Origin: Fluviibacter sp964498255
GTDB taxonomy: Bacteria; Pseudomonadota; Gammaproteobacteria; Burkholderiales; Rhodocyclaceae
Direction: 5' to 3'
Assembly (NCBI GenBank): GCA_964498255.1
Contig: CAZCGW010000021.1
Span: 1 to 35,529 of the forward strand
Length of the DNA: 35,529 bases
In this document: piece by piece, positions 18,210-25,051 of the stretch
How the letters are laid out: each line of letters begins with the position of its first letter
How positions within the stretch are numbered: the stretch's first letter is position 1
Notes under the pieces: generated by a model
Database searches by the model: none
What the model was told of the DNA's origin: nothing
What the model saw: only the letters and a program-made list of their open reading frames with translations
Position numbers and translations under genes: made by a program

Positions 18210-19226
18210 ATGCTCGAATCGTTACTCTTGATTGCACGCGACTTGAAGGCCTCTGATATTCACCTATCGGCGGGCATGCCGCCCATGGTTCGAATTAATG
18301 GGGCGCTACAAGCACTGGATCAGTCCATCTTGGGCAATGCCCAGGTGCGAGGCATGATTGATAATGTATTGCCAGAAACGCAGCGCCGATTGTTTAGCGA
18401 AGGTGCAGCCTGCGACTTTGCCTTTGCTTCTCCGGCAGAAGGCTTGGGTCGCTACCGGGCTAATGCCTACCGACAGCAACGAGGCGTGGCGCTGGCGCTA
18501 AGGCCAATTCCTGAACAGGTGCCATCACTGGAAAGCATTGCGGCACCGGCCATTCTCAAGCAGCTTGCAGACATAGATCATGGTTTGGTGCTGGTCGTAG
18601 GGCCTACAGGGTCGGGTAAAAGTACAACACTGGCCGCCATGGCGGAGCACATCAATCAGACGGCGCCCAAGCATTTGCTGACCATCGAAGACCCGGTGGA
18701 GTTTGTTTATGTGCCTCAGCAGTGTCTGGTTACACAACGAGAAGTCGGGCGTGACACGCCAAGCTTTGCGGATGCATTAAAAGCTGCCCTCCGTGAAGAC
18801 CCGGATGTTATTCTGCTGGGCGAAATGCGAGATCTGGAAACCATTCGCCTGGCGCTCACCGCGGCAGAAACCGGACATCTGGTGCTGGCAACACTACATA
18901 CCGCGACAGCGCCTCAGGCTATTGAGCGCATCGTCGATGTGTTCCCCGGTGAGGAGCGAGATTTGGCGCGCACATTATTGGCAGATGTGCTGCGCACAGT
19001 GGTCGCACAGCAACTACTAGCGCGAAGTGATGGCAACGGTCGGGTCGCCGCGCACGAAATACTCGTAGCTACTCCTGCCGTACGTAATCTGATCCGTGAG
19101 AACAAAACCGCACAGTTGGTCTCTGTTATGCAGACAGGGCAGCAGCAAGGGATGCAGACCATGGTGCAGAGTCTGGAAAGGCTCACGCAACAGGGGGTGC
19201 TTTCTATGCCGCCGGCAGCACGATAG
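18210..19226 (+). CDS. pilT: Type IV pilus retraction ATPase PilT
   Basis: Hexameric ATPase that drives pilus retraction and twitching motility. The 338-residue protein has Walker A GPTGSGKST (131-139), the IEDPVEFVY Asp box, Walker B-type VILLGEMRDLETI, the His box ATLHTATA, and the AVRNLIREN motif near the C terminus characteristic of PilT rather than the PilB extension motor. The ATG at 18210 is preceded by GGGAG. The neighbouring paralogue pilU, often next to pilT, is not here. Together with the Pil-type receiver at 6566 it indicates that the organism makes type IV pili. Confidence 0.96.
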   Translation: MLESLLLIARDLKASDIHLSAGMPPMVRINGALQALDQSILGNAQVRGMIDNVLPETQRRLFSEGAACDFAFASPAEGLGRYRANAYRQQRGVALALRPIPEQVPSLESIAAPAILKQLADIDHGLVLVVGPTGSGKSTTLAAMAEHINQTAPKHLLTIEDPVEFVYVPQQCLVTQREVGRDTPSFADALKAALREDPDVILLGEMRDLETIRLALTAAETGHLVLATLHTATAPQAIERIVDVFPGEERDLARTLLADVLRTVVAQQLLARSDGNGRVAAHEILVATPAVRNLIRENKTAQLVSVMQTGQQQGMQTMVQSLERLTQQGVLSMPPAAR

Positions 19227-19264
19227 TGAGCTTCGTGCTCGAAATAATACGCATCGAGTGGCGT

Positions 19265-19280
19265 TACCTCGAAATGGGTA
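19265..19280. promoter_or_regulatory. NarL-type 7-2-7 site upstream of the small ORF at 19396
   Basis: TACCTCG-AA-ATGGGTA: two NarL heptamers facing each other across 2 nt; the right one (TACCCAT in reverse) fits TACYYMT perfectly and the left one except at its last base. It lies between pilT and the small ORF and is one of seven such sites in the window. Confidence 0.6.
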
Positions 19281-19395
19281 TTTTTAGAACCAAAATTGCT
19301 GGCAATAATCACCACTTCTCAGTGCGATAGACATGATTTAGTTTGCAAGCGGTTTCGTTTGCATGCTGAATTCTGATGATTTGTTGGGGGCAGTG

Positions 19396-19620
19396 ATGGA
19401 TAAACCGATCGTAATAAACCATACCTACTCGATAAGGCTATGCTCGGGTGAAACAAGAGCGTGGAAATATCTCGGAGAGGGACCCGGTGGTCGAGTGTGG
19501 TGGTGCGACATTTCAACCGGCGTGGTTTTCAATGAGGCATCCATTCTTTATGCGTGGGAAATGATGGGTGAATTCATGCCTCACATAACGGGTAAAGAAG
19601 CATCTAAAAATGGCACATGA
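19396..19620 (+). CDS. Small uncharacterised protein, probable nitrate-responsive
   Basis: A 74-residue soluble protein with no recognised family. It is basic at the start, carries Trp and Cys in the middle (EGPGGRVWWCDISTG) and ends with a charged tail. I start at the ATG at 19396 because of the GGGGGC ribosome site 6 nt upstream; an earlier ATG at 19363 would add 11 residues and lacks a good site. Support for a real gene: a plausible ribosome site, a NarL-type site 116 nt upstream, and its place at the edge of a nitrate/NO cluster. It converges on nnrS. The function is unknown. Confidence 0.55.
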   Translation: MDKPIVINHTYSIRLCSGETRAWKYLGEGPGGRVWWCDISTGVVFNEASILYAWEMMGEFMPHITGKEASKNGT

Positions 19621-19648
19621 ATTTTGTGCGAGACGGCTTGAATGCGTT

Positions 19649-20842
19649 CTAATGAACTTTGCCGTCAATACGTGAATTTAGAAGCATCGGGATGTAACGG
19701 TAACCGATGATCGAAAATGCACTCAACCAACATACCGCAGAGACGTAGAGACACTCGATGTAAAGATTGGGCGCATAGAAAGGAACAAGGAGGCGAAATA
19801 GCAATGCAAGCAGCATGAGATAGATGCTTAACTTGTCCATCTGGGTAAAAGAAACTTTCCGGCCTGTATGTCCTTTGCTGATGCGCACGATCATCGCCGG
19901 TGCAATAAGCCCGATCGTGCCCAGCGTAAACACATGGATGGCAACGGAGTTTCCCCACTGGCCATAGAACGGCCGCATTCCCTGAAGTGCCAGATTGGCC
20001 ACAATGGCAAGGTAACCCAAATACATTGCGCCAATATCAATACGACGTAGGGCTTTTATTGGATGCCAGTAGAACCAGCGGATGAGCATCAAACCGGCAG
20101 CCAGCAGAAAGAGTGCGCTCTGGATAGGTGGCGCTATGCCGTAGGCAAATATCAGTACGAAGCCAAGCGCTTTAATGGCGTGATCGTTCAACGGATAACG
20201 CTTGAGAGTTACGCCGAAGCCTCCCTTCATGAAGGCTTCCAGGGTTCGTTCAAGCATGAGTAGGAAGCAAAGGCGGAATAGCCCCAGTGTCATTGAAATG
20301 CCAACGGCAGGGTCGATTTCTTTGCTTAATAGTGCAAACTTTGCGACCACAAACAGAGGCAATGCGAGGATGAAGTAAAAGTTATCCTTATAGCTATCTT
20401 TGGCATGATGACGAATTAAATCGACCTCAAGCAGCAGGATAATCAGTATCACAAACGGAAACGACAGGCCGTAGACTAAGGTTTCAGGCCAATGACCACC
20501 GTAGGCCATGGCGAGGCGATCCAACATCCAGCATGCGATCAGGATGGCGAGTGATAAGCCGTGACGACCGCGTATGCCAACCCAGTTCTTGGTTGCCGTT
20601 AATAAAAATCCCCCGAGTAACGCCCATCCGAACCCAAAGAACATTTCATGCATGTGCCAATGCAGCGAGCCGAGGAATGGATCAAAAGCGGGTGCTGGTA
20701 GTGCAATAGCGCCGCTATAAAGAGCCACCCACAGCAACGGGAGTAATGCACCGCTTAAACAGGTGGCAATAAAGAAGGGGCGAAATCCGACCAGCCAGAC
20801 TGGTGCGTCAAAGATCGACCTCTGCGTTTTGGCGGGATTCAT
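19649..20842 (-). CDS. nnrS: NnrS family heme/copper membrane protein (copy 1)
   Basis: A polytopic inner-membrane protein with about 12 hydrophobic helices (397 residues). NnrS proteins bind heme and copper and protect against nitric oxide and related stress in denitrifiers. The family start VGFRPFFIATCLSGALL is seen, then LHWHMHEMFFGFGWALLGG with the conserved His residues, and TATKNWVGIRG. I use the ATG at 20842, as codons further upstream are TTG. Two NarL-type inverted repeats lie in the 260-nt region upstream. A second copy lies at 26197-27435. Confidence 0.93.
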   Translation of the reverse strand: MNPAKTQRSIFDAPVWLVGFRPFFIATCLSGALLPLLWVALYSGAIALPAPAFDPFLGSLHWHMHEMFFGFGWALLGGFLLTATKNWVGIRGRHGLSLAILIACWMLDRLAMAYGGHWPETLVYGLSFPFVILIILLLEVDLIRHHAKDSYKDNFYFILALPLFVVAKFALLSKEIDPAVGISMTLGLFRLCFLLMLERTLEAFMKGGFGVTLKRYPLNDHAIKALGFVLIFAYGIAPPIQSALFLLAAGLMLIRWFYWHPIKALRRIDIGAMYLGYLAIVANLALQGMRPFYGQWGNSVAIHVFTLGTIGLIAPAMIVRISKGHTGRKVSFTQMDKLSIYLMLLALLFRLLVPFYAPNLYIECLYVSAVCWLSAFSIIGYRYIPMLLNSRIDGKVH

Positions 20843-20933
20843 GCAGCGGTTCAAGTGTTGAGGGGTCCGTTAATAGATATAAGGGTGCGCATCGAAACGA
20901 ATGAATTGTGCACATAATCGACCGGGATTGAAA

Positions 20934-20949
20934 TACCTCGAATGAGGTA
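20934..20949. promoter_or_regulatory. NarL-type 7-2-7 site upstream of nnrS copy 1
   Basis: TACCTCG-AA-TGAGGTA, with perfectly paired outer six bases on each side. It lies 92 nt upstream of the nnrS ATG in the region shared with the divergent DUF3079 gene. Confidence 0.65.
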
Positions 20950-20985
20950 AAGGCAATGAGTTGACGATAGCCTGAGGCCTGGAGT

Positions 20986-21001
20986 TACCTATAAATATGT
21001 A
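20986..21001. promoter_or_regulatory. Second NarL-type 7-2-7 site between nnrS and the DUF3079 gene
   Basis: TACCTAT-AA-ATATGTA: the left heptamer fits TACYYMT perfectly, the right one (TACATAT) has one mismatch. It lies 37 nt from the previous site and 101 nt before the DUF3079 start. Confidence 0.5.
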
Positions 21002-21102
21002 TTTCTATCTAGGCATCGTTCTGCCATTCTGACAAAAAAGTTCGTGTCGGAATGTTAGGGTTGAATGCAGATGATGGGCTATCAAGCGGGCAAAGGCTAA
21101 GG

Positions 21103-21303
21103 ATGCAAAAAAAGTTTCCACTACACCCGAAACATCCTGAGCGTATATGCTGGGGATGTGACAAGTATTGTGCGGTTGATGATTTGAGATGCGGCAATGG
21201 TTCAGACAGAACCCAACATCCTGTCGAATTGCTAGGCGATGATTGGTATGAGCATGGCGATTGGGGTATAGAGGTTTCAGTCGCAGAAAAAACAGTCGAC
21301 TAA
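21103..21303 (+). CDS. DUF3079 protein, small cysteine-rich
   Basis: A 66-residue cytoplasmic protein starting KKFPLHPKHPERICWGC, which I recognise as the DUF3079 pattern. Four cysteines (16, 19, 23 and 30, as CWGCDKYC and LRC) suggest bound metal or an iron-sulfur or redox site; the HPVELLGDDWYE block follows. I choose the ATG at 21103 with AAAGG six nt upstream; an ATG at 21052 would add 17 residues outside the family. It is divergent from nnrS with two NarL-type sites between. The function of the family is unknown; the context suggests nitrate or NO metabolism. Confidence 0.8.
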   Translation: MQKKFPLHPKHPERICWGCDKYCAVDDLRCGNGSDRTQHPVELLGDDWYEHGDWGIEVSVAEKTVD

Positions 21304-21340
21304 TCTCTGTGTGCGGGCAACCTACTTTAGTGCGTTAACT

Positions 21341-21356
21341 TACACCCTAATGGGTA
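21341..21356. promoter_or_regulatory. NarL-type 7-2-7 site at the DUF2249 pair promoter
   Basis: TACACCC-TA-ATGGGTA; the right heptamer is perfect. Its centre lies near -42 relative to the start expected from the CATAAT at 21380-21385, a position where an activator could replace a poor -35 element. Confidence 0.6.
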
Positions 21357-21379
21357 TTTTAAGTTGGGTGGCATGTCGC

Positions 21380-21385
21380 CATAAT
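21380..21385 (+). promoter_or_regulatory. -10 element of the DUF2249 pair promoter
   Basis: CATAAT matches TATAAT in five of six bases. Seventeen nt upstream the would-be -35 is TTTTAA, a weak match, directly next to the NarL-type site. This layout suits an activator-dependent promoter. Confidence 0.45.
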
Positions 21386-21418
21386 TTCCAGACTAATTTC
21401 TGAATCTTGGAAGGAAAA

Positions 21419-21682
21419 ATGATGGGCGGATGCGCAAGTAGTCATGTCAGCAATGACGGTGTTTACCTATTTGACGCGAGGGGCGTTGCCAAGCGATTTC
21501 GTCATGCGGCGATTTTCGGGGCTTTGGATGCATTGCATCCGGGTGAAACGATGCGGTTCGCTAATGATCACAACCCGCTGCCGCTCCTGGCGCAACTCAG
21601 TGCTAAATACGGCAATGGCCTTGAGGTTAGCTACGTTTCCAATGAAGCCGGTGGGGTTGTGATTGATTTTAGAAGGCAGTGA
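21419..21682 (+). CDS. DUF2249 protein (copy 1)
   Basis: An 87-residue soluble protein. The DUF2249 pattern is seen: LFDARGVAKRF, ALDALHPGETMRFANDHNPLPLL, and a C-terminal VVIDFRRQ strand. I use the ATG at 21419 with AAGGA just ahead; an in-frame TTG at 21407 lies within that ribosome site. DUF2249 proteins are found with denitrification and NO-stress genes; a ligand-binding or thiol-related role has been suggested, but none is established. It is followed 29 nt later by a second DUF2249 gene, and preceded by a NarL-type site and -10 box. Confidence 0.82.
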   Translation: MMGGCASSHVSNDGVYLFDARGVAKRFRHAAIFGALDALHPGETMRFANDHNPLPLLAQLSAKYGNGLEVSYVSNEAGGVVIDFRRQ

Positions 21683-21711
21683 ATGGTGAAGTAATCATCG
21701 GAGGATTCTTC

Positions 21712-21981
21712 ATGGCTTATGTTTCGTCACTTCTTACCAAAGACGCTTCGGGTATTTTGCTATTTGATGGTTATGAATTAAAAACTAAAGCCAAAGAGAA
21801 TGCCCTGGTTTCAGCTGTCGGAAAATTGCAACCCGGTGAGATTCTGCGACTGTTCATAGACCATAACCCGTTTGATCTGATCAGAACAATTGCTATTCGA
21901 TATGGCTCAAAGCTTATTTTTCAGTATCTACACAATCGTGAAGGCGCGGTCGTTATCGACTTCAAAATGATCAGAAAGTGA
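21712..21981 (+). CDS. DUF2249 protein (copy 2)
   Basis: An 89-residue paralogue of the preceding protein. It shares ILLFDGYELKTK, AVGKLQPGEILRLFIDHNPFDLI and a C-terminal VVIDFKMIRK strand, but the DARG motif at the start of copy 1 is lost (FDGYE). I use the ATG at 21712 with CGGAGGA upstream instead of the GTG at 21679, which overlaps copy 1. The two genes are a diverged tandem duplication. It converges on the small ORF after mobA. Function unknown. Confidence 0.78.
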   Translation: MAYVSSLLTKDASGILLFDGYELKTKAKENALVSAVGKLQPGEILRLFIDHNPFDLIRTIAIRYGSKLIFQYLHNREGAVVIDFKMIRK

Positions 21982-22016
21982 TAGCGATGCCACTCGGCGC
22001 GTTGGTTTCTGTGTCT

Positions 22017-22382
22017 CTAGGCATGCGCGCGTTGCTTGCTGTGCAGATCAATTTCCAGGCCGATGGTCAGCATAGCGCCGGTGTCGAAGGCAAGATGCGC
22101 TTGAATGCCCTCTTTGCTGCCGATGCCGCTTTGCAGTTGCTTGAGACCATCGGCAAAGAGCGAAATCTCTAAAACAACGGCGTCGGAGCGGAGATGGGTG
22201 GTCAGTTGAAGCGCCTGGCCATCGCTATTGGCCGCATCCGGATGGATGCGGATGACGTAATCCAAACGCCCTGTGCCGCTGAGCGTTGTGCTATTGATGA
22301 GTACGCCGTGGGTGGTTAGCGTGTTGAACTCCGCTTCTGTGATGCGGAAGCGGATGTGTTCAGGAGCGATTCTCAAATTCAC
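22017..22382 (-). CDS. Small conserved-looking protein downstream of mobA
   Basis: A 121-residue soluble protein starting at a GTG at 22382 that overlaps the mobA 3' end by 23 nt, so it should be the last gene of the molybdenum-cofactor operon. It starts NLRIAPEHIRFRITEAEF, recalling the DUF7009 pattern, which I note with low confidence, and is rich in beta-forming alternation. No signal peptide, cysteine cluster or nucleotide motif is seen. Its coupling to mobA suggests a role in molybdoenzyme maturation, but this is inference only. Confidence 0.7.
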   Translation of the reverse strand: MNLRIAPEHIRFRITEAEFNTLTTHGVLINSTTLSGTGRLDYVIRIHPDAANSDGQALQLTTHLRSDAVVLEISLFADGLKQLQSGIGSKEGIQAHLAFDTGAMLTIGLEIDLHSKQRAHA

Positions 22383-22989
22383 GAAGTAGGTCTTCCCATT
22401 GTGCAGGGGTATTCACGTTAATCAGCTGGGGCCTGATGCTATCGTTCACGTTAATGCTTCTAAGTTTGAGCGGTTCGATGAAGCGCCGGACGGACCAGGA
22501 GGATTGTTGCGCCACCAGATCAGCGTACGCTATAGCAGCTTGTTGAAGCACAGCGTCGGTGGTGGTGAGCGCCAAAGGAAGCGGTGACTCGGAGATGAAA
22601 CAACCGTTACCGGCAGGCTCAAGGTGAAGCATCGAGGCAATCAGATCTGGTGAGAGCAATGGCGCATCAACTGGTACAAACACGATACGGGTATTTGGTG
22701 AGGTGTTTTTTTCTGCCCAGCATAGGGTGCTAACAATTCCCCCGACGGGGCCGGTGTCCGATAATTTATCCGGGATGGTATCCGCATGCCAATCACCACG
22801 GGCATGGCCGCTCAGCATTACTTGCGTACACCCGGCAGCTTTAAGGACGCGCCTCATGCGCAGCAACATGGATTCACCATCAATGCGTAAACCCGCCTTG
22901 TCAGTGCCCATACGGGAAGATTTGCCTCCCGCCAGAATGACGCCAACAGGGTCAGTGACTGCAGCGCGCATGCGAAGGTTCGTCGTCAT
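22360..22989 (-). CDS. mobA: Molybdenum cofactor guanylyltransferase MobA
   Basis: Transfers GMP from GTP to molybdopterin to make the guanine dinucleotide cofactor needed by NarG-type enzymes. The nucleotide-binding motif VGVILAGGKSSRMGTDKA, a DTGPVGGIVSTL block and VPVDAPLLS are present, as in the family. Several in-frame ATGs (22971, 22989, 23004, 23019) precede the first strand; I use 22989 (209 residues). It overlaps the moaE 3' end in another frame by about 38 nt and overlaps the small downstream ORF by 23 nt. Confidence 0.93.
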   Translation of the reverse strand: MTTNLRMRAAVTDPVGVILAGGKSSRMGTDKAGLRIDGESMLLRMRRVLKAAGCTQVMLSGHARGDWHADTIPDKLSDTGPVGGIVSTLCWAEKNTSPNTRIVFVPVDAPLLSPDLIASMLHLEPAGNGCFISESPLPLALTTTDAVLQQAAIAYADLVAQQSSWSVRRFIEPLKLRSINVNDSIRPQLINVNTPAQWEDLLREFENRS

Positions 22990-23443
22990 AAGATACTGGA
23001 CCATGTGAGCATAGGGCATGACCTTGAACCCATTCGCTATCACCGTCTACATAGTGTTCTTGCTTCCAGATCGGTGAGCGGTGCTTGATTTCTTCGATAA
23101 TGAAGCGGCAGGCTTTGAATGATTCGTCACGATGCGGCGAGCTGATGGCGATGAGGATGCTGATGCCGCCAATGTCGAGGCGGCCTTTGTAGTGTTCGAT
23201 GTAAATGTTGAGCTTTTCGCCCCACTTTTGTCGCGCTTCGGTTGCCAGTTCGGTGAAAGTCTGTAGGGTTAGCTCATCGAACACATCGTAGGAAACCCCT
23301 CTGACTGGTTTTCCCAGATTGTGATTGCGCACCGTACCCACAAACATATCGGCTGCGCCGTGCGCATCGTCGGCAACGAAACGAATCGCGGCTTCAGTTG
23401 AAATGGGTGATGTAGAAACTGCCAGATGATTGCGTCCACCCAT
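22952..23443 (-). CDS. moaE: Molybdopterin synthase large subunit MoaE
   Basis: With MoaD it inserts two sulfurs into cyclic pyranopterin monophosphate to make molybdopterin. The ATG at 23443 gives 163 residues and has GGAGG upstream, one base after the moaD stop; a longer reading starting at 23599 only crosses moaD. ADMFVGTVRNHNLGK, YIEHYKGRLDIGG and SSPHRDESFKACRFIIEEIKHRSPIWKQE (read as two pieces) are family blocks with the catalytic lysines. The C terminus carries an extra tail of about 20 residues rich in His and Cys (GHALCSHG, SHARCSH) beyond the usual WVQG end. Confidence 0.94.
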   Translation of the reverse strand: MGGRNHLAVSTSPISTEAAIRFVADDAHGAADMFVGTVRNHNLGKPVRGVSYDVFDELTLQTFTELATEARQKWGEKLNIYIEHYKGRLDIGGISILIAISSPHRDESFKACRFIIEEIKHRSPIWKQEHYVDGDSEWVQGHALCSHGPVSYDDEPSHARCSH

Positions 23444-23444
23444 A

Positions 23445-23717
23445 TCAACCTCCGCAAACTGGCGGAAGGATCGCCAATGTGTCTGAATCGTTGATGCATT
23501 CGTCGGGGCCCAGAATCCGTTGATTATCGGCAAGCACGGATTTGTCGATGAGTTCGTCGTCGATAAACTCAGGGTTCGTCTGGCGTAGTTTTTCGGCAAT
23601 CGACTTCTTCACTGCGGAGACGGTGCTGCCGGAAGCGACGTTCAGCAACAAAGCGCCCTGATGGTGTTTCCTAAAGGCGCCGAACATGCGTATCGACAGC
23701 GTAATGGATTCATTCAT
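23445..23717 (-). CDS. moaD: Molybdopterin synthase sulfur carrier subunit MoaD
   Basis: Ubiquitin-fold sulfur carrier of 90 residues. The C terminus ends PPVCGG, and the terminal Gly-Gly is thiocarboxylated to give sulfur to MoaE. The start is ATG 23717 (NESITLSIRMFGAFRK); the upstream open frame lies within moeA. LTLSIRMFGAFRKH is the first beta hairpin. It is 11 nt downstream of moeA and one nt upstream of moaE, so the genes form one operon. Confidence 0.94.
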   Translation of the reverse strand: MNESITLSIRMFGAFRKHHQGALLLNVASGSTVSAVKKSIAEKLRQTNPEFIDDELIDKSVLADNQRILGPDECINDSDTLAILPPVCGG

Positions 23718-23728
23718 GCCAGGATTCC

Positions 23729-24970
23729 TTAAAAGGCCATGGGAAATAGCTCCATGGGAGCGATGCATACCGAATCGTCTTTACACAATTCGTTCTGTCC
23801 TTCATTGAGTATTGCCCAGCAATTCATGTCAAGCAAAGGCGAAATCTTGAAAGACTGTTGGCCATCTAGAATCGTCAGATGGGTTTGCCCATGGTTATCG
23901 CTGTCCAAACGGGCTTTTAGAAAGTTGCGAAGATCGCCTTTTTTCTGGAAATCGTGACGAATTTCGGCGTAATGGAAGGCCTCGGATGGCATCCCTAACA
24001 ACAGTCGGATCAGCGGTTGGATAAAGAAGCGCAAGCCTACAGCCGTTGATACAGGATTGCCAGGGAGCCCGAAATAATAGCGTCCGTCTTTTAGAACAGC
24101 GAATAGAATCGGCTTTCCTGGTTTAATGCCGACACCGTGAAAGATGATGCGGGCACCGTTCTTTTCCAACAGATCGGGGATGAAATCCCATTTACCCATT
24201 GAGACTGCGCCAGAACTGATGACAATACGTGCGTCGGTGCTTACATTCAGGGTGTCGACGAAAGCTTGCTCATCATCACCAATGCTGCCCATATACATGG
24301 CAGGTATTCCTGCTGCCTTGAACTGGCAGAGTAGGTATGGTGTGTTTGAGTTGTAGATTTCGCCATCTTTCAGGGGTACGTGATAGGCATCACTGACCTC
24401 TTTGCCCGTGGTAAATATTTCCACCTCGGGCATGTTGAACACACGGACTTCATGAATGCCCGTTGCTGCCATAGCGGCGATGTGGCCAGCATGTAGCCGG
24501 GTGCCTCTGGTGGCGATAATCTGTCCCGCTTTGAAATCTTCCCCAGCGTAACGTACGTTATCGCCAATCTGTAATGGGGCGTTGATTTCAATTTCGATCG
24601 TTTCACCCTGTTCATCCTTGATGGTGCGTACCTTTTCGATAGGGATGACTGCATCAAAGCCGCTGGGCATTTTGGCCCCGGTCATGATTTCTATCGCTAA
24701 TGTCCGATCTGCGCTATCCAGAACGTCGCCAGCGGCCAGGCAGTGGCTCACTTTGAAGCGGAGGGTTGTGTCTGCATTCGCTTTAACTGTCTTCATCGCA
24801 TGTAACGCAAAGCCATCCATGGCTGAGTTATCGAATGAAGGCACATCAAGCTGGGCTATGACATCAGCCGCTGCGATTAGGCCTAGGGCTTCATTGCGAT
24901 CAACGCGACGATTCGACTGGAGCGTTGCTTCGCTGCTAATGAGTGCCAGGGCTTCTTTGTAGCTAATCAT
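23729..24970 (-). CDS. moeA: Molybdopterin molybdenumtransferase MoeA
   Basis: Inserts molybdate into molybdopterin (from the adenylated form) to complete the cofactor. The 413-residue length is typical. Family blocks include VPSFDNSAMDGFAL, IEIMTGAKMPSGFDAVIPIE, the GAVSMGKWDF loop and FGLPGNPVSTAVG. The partner MogA/MoaB, which makes the adenylated intermediate, is not in this cluster. It follows moaA by 81 nt and precedes moaD by 11 nt. Confidence 0.97.
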   Translation of the reverse strand: MISYKEALALISSEATLQSNRRVDRNEALGLIAAADVIAQLDVPSFDNSAMDGFALHAMKTVKANADTTLRFKVSHCLAAGDVLDSADRTLAIEIMTGAKMPSGFDAVIPIEKVRTIKDEQGETIEIEINAPLQIGDNVRYAGEDFKAGQIIATRGTRLHAGHIAAMAATGIHEVRVFNMPEVEIFTTGKEVSDAYHVPLKDGEIYNSNTPYLLCQFKAAGIPAMYMGSIGDDEQAFVDTLNVSTDARIVISSGAVSMGKWDFIPDLLEKNGARIIFHGVGIKPGKPILFAVLKDGRYYFGLPGNPVSTAVGLRFFIQPLIRLLLGMPSEAFHYAEIRHDFQKKGDLRNFLKARLDSDNHGQTHLTILDGQQSFKISPLLDMNCWAILNEGQNELCKDDSVCIAPMELFPMAF

Positions 24971-25051
24971 GTTTGGCGTTATCGATGGTATTGATTAAAT
25001 GGAGAATCCGTTTGCGTAGAGATTCGATACCGTTTCCGAACGGCCTTCGAA

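Noticed and set aside
19217..19239. Hairpin AGCACGA / TCGTGCT after pilT as terminator
   Set aside because: It overlaps the last pilT codons and lacks a U tract, so terminator function is not supported.
19341..19363. Two GTTTGCA direct repeats before the small ORF
   Set aside because: Seven bases repeated once, 16 bases apart, is within chance; no third copy was seen.
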